Assembly (NCBI GenBank): GCA_027484885.1
Contig: JAIXSD010000776.1
Coordinates: 1 to 10,867, forward strand
DNA length: 10,867 nucleotides
Direction of reading: 5' to 3'
Origin: Rubrivivax sp.
Lineage (GTDB): Bacteria > Pseudomonadota > Gammaproteobacteria > Burkholderiales > Burkholderiaceae_C
Both the position numbers and the translations under genes were made by a program. The notes under the pieces are model-generated. The model was not told the origin of the DNA and ran no database searches. It saw only the letters and a program-made list of their open reading frames with translations. Below, piece by piece: positions 6,918 through 10,867 of this stretch (its first letter is position 1; every line of letters starts with the position of its first letter).

Positions 6918-7643
6918 TCAGATCGGCAAACTCAGGCGATACGGGATCGAGAACACGTTTTCACCGAGGTAGACAAAGTCTCGGTCACGCCCGGCAATCG
7001 CCTTGAGAAAAGACTTGGATGTGCCCTTGCCCGGGAGGGCCCAGTCATGCAACTCGATGGTCATCAAGGGGAAGGCATCGATCCAATCGACGTTTTCCTC
7101 GAACAGCACCGACTCATAACCTTCGATGTCCACCTTGATCATGAAAGGCAAAAAGCCTGCGGACAAAGGGTAGTGCTCCAGCAGCTCCGGGACGGTGACG
7201 GTAGAAATCCCCCCACCTGATGCAGCCTGGGTCTGGAATCCAACCGAGTCGGTATCCGGGTTGCTGATTTCGACCGACTCGCTTCGGCAACTTGCCGCCT
7301 TTTGATAGGGCACGATCTGCGGCCGAGACTCAATATTGGCAAGCAAACGCACGTAGTTGGCGGCCTCGGGCTCAACGGCCAGCACCTTGGCCTTGGGCCA
7401 AATCATGCTGAAGTACAGCGCGCTGAGGCCAATATTGGCTCCCAGGTCAATGATGAGGGGCGTCCATCCCATCTGGACAGCAAAGCTGTAGAACTTGTTC
7501 AGCTCGGCAGCGCGTTTGAGCCGTGCCAGAGAAAAGACCTGCGCAGTGAAGATCTGCTCGAAGAGGGGCAAATCGGTCGTTCCGTTTCGCAGGCCTATCG
7601 TCGTGGTCTGGTCGCCCAAGGTGACGGTTCGATCTTGAATCAT
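6918..7643 (-). CDS. FkbM-family SAM-dependent methyltransferase
   Basis: The 241-residue product has the FkbM signature: motif I LIIDLGANIGLSALYF (63-78), the acidic residue E91 in VLAVEPEAANYVRL, FMIKVDIEGYESVLFE (167-182) and TIELHDW (195-201). FkbM-type enzymes are O-methyltransferases common in glycan, lipopolysaccharide and natural-product loci. Here a sugar hydroxyl is the likely acceptor. The gene follows the large multidomain gene by 29 bp on the same strand and is probably co-transcribed with it. The ATG is the first in frame; a ribosome site is weak. Its DNA is poorer in G+C than the neighbours: three 60-base samples gave 53-60%, against 75% for one sample of the central operon. 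That suggests a separate, more recent origin. Confidence 0.93.
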   Translation of the reverse strand: MIQDRTVTLGDQTTTIGLRNGTTDLPLFEQIFTAQVFSLARLKRAAELNKFYSFAVQMGWTPLIIDLGANIGLSALYFSMIWPKAKVLAVEPEAANYVRLLANIESRPQIVPYQKAASCRSESVEISNPDTDSVGFQTQAASGGGISTVTVPELLEHYPLSAGFLPFMIKVDIEGYESVLFEENVDWIDAFPLMTIELHDWALPGKGTSKSFLKAIAGRDRDFVYLGENVFSIPYRLSLPI

Positions 7644-7672
7644 CTGATTTCTAGCCTAGACAGAGGTCTGAA

Positions 7673-10600
7673 TCACAGCACATCAGCGGCAATCTTCTGA
7701 CGCACCGCAGGCGGCACGAAGTCGAAGATGTTCGAGGCCAGCATCAGATCACCCGGCTTGCTGTCCAGGGCCTCGATGCTGGCCACCACGTAGCGGGTGG
7801 GCGTGTTCAGCAGCAGATTGCGCACCTGCAGGTAGGCGCCCTCGCTGGACAGCCAGGAGCCCTCGCCATTGATCAGGCAGTTGGAATCGATGAAGCGTTC
7901 TTGCTTGGCATGGATGTCCAGGCGCGCTGCCACATCGATGCGGTTGTCGCCGACATTGCGCATGCCCCAGACCTGCAGGCCGCTGCTTTGCAGGCGGGCG
8001 AACAGCAGGCTGCGCAAGATGTTGAAGATGTCCTCGCCATACAGCGCGCCCACCTCGGCGGCCTGGCGCAGGCGCGCCTCAAACGGTGTGCGTGCATCGA
8101 TCTGGAAGCGCTCACCGGGCAAGGCCTCGACCTTGGCCAGCAGATAGGCCTGCAGGAAATCACGCCGGCTCGGCGAGCCCTTGATCAGGCGGTGCACCGT
8201 CTGGGCAAAGCTGACGGTAAAGGGGTTGACGTCGAACAGCACCAGCTCGGCCAGGCCCTGGCCGCTGCAGGCCTGCATCTGATCGAGGCTGAAGAAGCCG
8301 CCGCAGCTGGCATACAAGCTCTTGCCTACATAGCGGCCGCGGGCTGCGTTGAGCTGCTGGATGTGGCGCTGCACCAGGCTGACGGCCTCGGCCGTGCCCA
8401 GGTAGACATCGTTCCAGCTCTGGAAGGAATGCTTGCCGTCCATTTGTGCCGTCAGGCCCACCTGTCCGTAGAAGCCAGCCACATCGTCCCAACGCAGGGC
8501 CTGGCTCTTGCCGGCCAGGGTGAAGAGCACATTGCGCTCGGGCGACTGCCAGCCCGGCAGGCGCTGCAAGGGCGAGACCTGCAGGCTCAGCAGACGGGCA
8601 ATGCTGTAGAGCTGCTCGCTGTTCAGGCAGTTGGCGATGCAGTGGTCGATGCGCACCGCCTCGCTGACCTCCCAGTCGCTGCTGGCCGCGTTGTGCTCCA
8701 GGATGTGGACCTGCTCAAAGTGCTGCAGCGCCCAGCGCAGGGTCTGGATGAAGCGCAGCTGCGGCACGCCACAGCCCAGAAGCACATGCAGGAAGCAATG
8801 CTGGATGCCGGCGAATTGGGCAGGATCGGCGGCCAGCGCCTCGTCGACGGAGACATTGACGCGCTGCACCTCCAGCTCGCTGAAACCGAAGGGCCGCACA
8901 TGCGTCACCTCGACAAAGCGGGCGCCGCCAATGGCTTGAGCGCTGGCCTGCAATGCAATCTGATGCGGGTCAGCCGGGCGGCCGGCCACGGCCGTGCTGG
9001 CCGCCTGGGGCGCCGCAGCCGGGGCCGCGGCAGCCGTCAGGCCAAAGCCGGCGGGCACCCGGCCCATGCGGCGGGCGGCAAAGTTCTCGTTGCTGAAACT
9101 GGCCTGGCCGAAGCACAGCACCGGCTGACGCAGCTTGCCCAAGGGCAAGGTGGCGAGCGAGGCGATCGACCAGCCGGCACGCAGAGCCGCCTCGGTCTCG
9201 TGGCTGGCCAGATAGGCCTCGTCGGGCGTGGCCATGCCGATCAGTTTCATCTCGCCCACCTGCTCCAGCGCCCGCATGCGGGTGACGCCGTAAATGCGAT
9301 GGGCATTGAAATGGGTCAGGTCTTGCCCCACCGGCACGGCAACGGCACACATGCCGTGCGGCGCAATGCAGCGCGACATCAGCAAGAAGGTGTACAGGTC
9401 GCCCAGCGGCATGAAGCGATCGCCGTAGAGGCCCAGGCCCGAGTGCTCGATGGAGCTGTAGGACAGCACCATGTCGTAGGCCTGCTCATGGCGATCCAGC
9501 TCGTTCAAGTACTGGTCCCAGGTGATGGTGCGCACGGGGGTCGGGCTGCGCAGCTCGCCGTCCCAGTGGATCTCGCGGTACTCGACCGTGGTGACTTCAG
9601 CAGCGCCAAACAGGCAGCACAGCAGTTCCAGCCAGTAAGTCTCGGAGCCAATGATCAGGATCTTGCTTCCGCGGATATGGCTTTGCAGCTTGGCAAGCTG
9701 CGACAAAGCTTCGGGATACGGGCAGAGCAAGCGGAAATCGTCCTCGCTGAATCGGGCCAGACCCGCCTCAACCCATCGCGTGAAGCGATCAGCATCCCAT
9801 CTCAACACAGCTGTCGATTCGCCTCGCGGGATCATGCGCTCAAGAATGGGAGTCTTGTAGCCCAGGGTCTCCCAGTAGATGAACTCGGGCGGCAGGGTCT
9901 CCAGTGGCGCCGGGCCGGGCTCACCCGGCACTGCGCTGAGCGGAAACGTGGCACCGCCGCGCGGCAGCATCTGGGCGCAGCGTTGCACAAACAAGCTGTT
10001 GACACGCTCCAGGGCCGAGACCGGTGCCGCCGCGGGCGACACCACGCTGCTGGCAACAGGCGCCGCCTCTTGCAGCACGCCATGCAGATGGCGGGAGATC
10101 TCGGCGAAGGTGCTACCCGGGTGGAAGACCACCAGATTGACGCAGGACAGCAGGTAGATGTCTTTCAGCGCATCGACGCCATGGTCGGCGCTGACGGTGT
10201 AGCTGTCCGGGTCGCCCCAGACCGCCTTGCCCTCGTTGAGCTGCAGATGCAAGCGGTCGTGGCGGCTCATCAGCTGGCTGGGGAAGAGCTCACGCAGGCC
10301 GTGCTCCAGCTGTTCGTCTTCGGTCGAGAGGAAGAACTTTTCGCCTCGGTCCACGCCGATGCGGTCGCGGATCAGGCCGCTGTAAAGGTCGAGCGCGTCC
10401 TTGAGTCCGAAATCGGTGCCGCGGGCATGCACGCCCTTGGTCTGCAGCGTCAGGCCGTGCTCGGCCGCCTGGGCCAGCACCTGGGCGCGGATGTCCTCGG
10501 CCGGCACCAGGCTGCGCAAAGCAGCGATCGAGAGATCGCGCGGCACGCAGTCCAGGTAGTCGTTGTCGTAGACGATCACGGTCTCATGCGCATCATCCAG

Positions 10601-10867
10601 CTGGAGCGCCTGCGAATGCTGGGGCGTGGAGAACTGCGAGATCTTGAGCAGCTGATCGCGGCCAAACCGTTCGGCTTCGCGCTTGACGCCGTGGCCAGGC
10701 CCCTTCTCGGTGAACAAGGCCACGCTGCGGCCGGCCAGGGCCTCGATTTCGGCCAGGCTGATGGGCTCGAACTGGTTCTGGTAGAGGCGCTCCAGCGGCG
10801 TCAGGCAGCCGTTGGGGGTGATCGAATCCCAGTAGACCCGCAGCTTGCGCCCGGTCAGGCGGCAATA
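7673..10867 (-). CDS. Giant multidomain protein: fucosyltransferase-like + DUF268 + C-terminal Rossmann-like region (5' end missing)
   Basis: The frame is open to the right edge, so 1064 residues are visible, counted from the edge, and the start is outside. The GTG at 10723 is internal: the residues before it (TGRKLRVYWD...PLERLY) fit the start of a glycosyltransferase domain. Region 1 (1-266) resembles GDP-fucose-using GT-B enzymes of the NodZ/GT23/O-FucT kind: VHARGTDF at 146-153 (the H.R..D motif), FFLSTEDE (178-185), and LLSCVNLVVFHPGSTFAE (239-256). An Ala/Val/Pro linker follows (267-288). Region 2 (about 320-595) matches DUF268, a methyltransferase-like family: KILIIGSE (402-409), SYSSIEHSGLGLYGDR (469-484), AVPVGQD, NAHRIYG (521-527). 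A second Ala/Pro linker spans 609-636. Region 3 (637-1064) has YASCGGFFSLDQ, LFDVNPF (877-883) and ASNIFDFV, suggesting another SAM-type fold, faintly like BtaA/DUF3419. No signal peptide or membrane segment is visible. It probably modifies a surface glycan or glycoprotein. Confidence 0.82.
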   Translation of the reverse strand, partial: YCRLTGRKLRVYWDSITPNGCLTPLERLYQNQFEPISLAEIEALAGRSVALFTEKGPGHGVKREAERFGRDQLLKISQFSTPQHSQALQLDDAHETVIVYDNDYLDCVPRDLSIAALRSLVPAEDIRAQVLAQAAEHGLTLQTKGVHARGTDFGLKDALDLYSGLIRDRIGVDRGEKFFLSTEDEQLEHGLRELFPSQLMSRHDRLHLQLNEGKAVWGDPDSYTVSADHGVDALKDIYLLSCVNLVVFHPGSTFAEISRHLHGVLQEAAPVASSVVSPAAAPVSALERVNSLFVQRCAQMLPRGGATFPLSAVPGEPGPAPLETLPPEFIYWETLGYKTPILERMIPRGESTAVLRWDADRFTRWVEAGLARFSEDDFRLLCPYPEALSQLAKLQSHIRGSKILIIGSETYWLELLCCLFGAAEVTTVEYREIHWDGELRSPTPVRTITWDQYLNELDRHEQAYDMVLSYSSIEHSGLGLYGDRFMPLGDLYTFLLMSRCIAPHGMCAVAVPVGQDLTHFNAHRIYGVTRMRALEQVGEMKLIGMATPDEAYLASHETEAALRAGWSIASLATLPLGKLRQPVLCFGQASFSNENFAARRMGRVPAGFGLTAAAAPAAAPQAASTAVAGRPADPHQIALQASAQAIGGARFVEVTHVRPFGFSELEVQRVNVSVDEALAADPAQFAGIQHCFLHVLLGCGVPQLRFIQTLRWALQHFEQVHILEHNAASSDWEVSEAVRIDHCIANCLNSEQLYSIARLLSLQVSPLQRLPGWQSPERNVLFTLAGKSQALRWDDVAGFYGQVGLTAQMDGKHSFQSWNDVYLGTAEAVSLVQRHIQQLNAARGRYVGKSLYASCGGFFSLDQMQACSGQGLAELVLFDVNPFTVSFAQTVHRLIKGSPSRRDFLQAYLLAKVEALPGERFQIDARTPFEARLRQAAEVGALYGEDIFNILRSLLFARLQSSGLQVWGMRNVGDNRIDVAARLDIHAKQERFIDSNCLINGEGSWLSSEGAYLQVRNLLLNTPTRYVVASIEALDSKPGDLMLASNIFDFVPPAVRQKIAADVL

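Noticed and set aside
10721..10723. GTG at 10723 as the true start of the giant gene
   Set aside because: The frame continues open to the window edge, and the residues before it look like the beginning of the glycosyltransferase domain.

Overview
The window is about 10.9 kb of GC-rich DNA (samples I counted by hand run roughly 60-77% G+C in most genes). It carries a surface-polysaccharide or protein-glycosylation locus. Codon style, dense packing with 4-base gene overlaps, and protein resemblance suggest a betaproteobacterium of the Burkholderiales. That placement is an inference; there is no rRNA, tRNA or other phylogenetic marker here. I see no mobile element, CRISPR array or RNA gene.

Left block (1-2474): the 3' end of a left-handed beta-helix (hexapeptide) N-acetyltransferase on the + strand faces a two-gene minus-strand unit. 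That unit is a bifunctional N-acetyltransferase/3,4-ketoisomerase (FdtD/WxcM type), overlapping by 4 bp with an FdtB-type PLP aminotransferase. Together these make the late steps of a dTDP-3-acetamido-3,6-dideoxyhexose (Fuc3NAc or Qui3NAc). The early enzymes RmlA and RmlB are not in the window.

Centre (2475-6833): a 306-bp divergent intergenic region precedes a tightly coupled plus-strand operon. Its genes are gmd (GDP-mannose 4,6-dehydratase), a GDP-L-fucose-synthase-like reductase, a small cupin, a class I SAM methyltransferase and a second DegT-family aminotransferase. The operon ends at a strong, probably bidirectional, terminator at 6859-6895. It makes a GDP-6-deoxyhexose, with extra enzymes that could isomerise, methylate or aminate it or a related sugar.

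Right block (6918-10867, minus strand): an FkbM-family methyltransferase of lower GC lies downstream of a very large multidomain protein that runs off the right edge. That protein combines a fucosyltransferase-like domain, a DUF268 (methyltransferase-like) domain and a C-terminal Rossmann-like region, joined by Ala/Pro linkers. The GDP-sugar operon plausibly supplies the donor for its glycosyltransferase domain. This fusion is the least ordinary object in the window.
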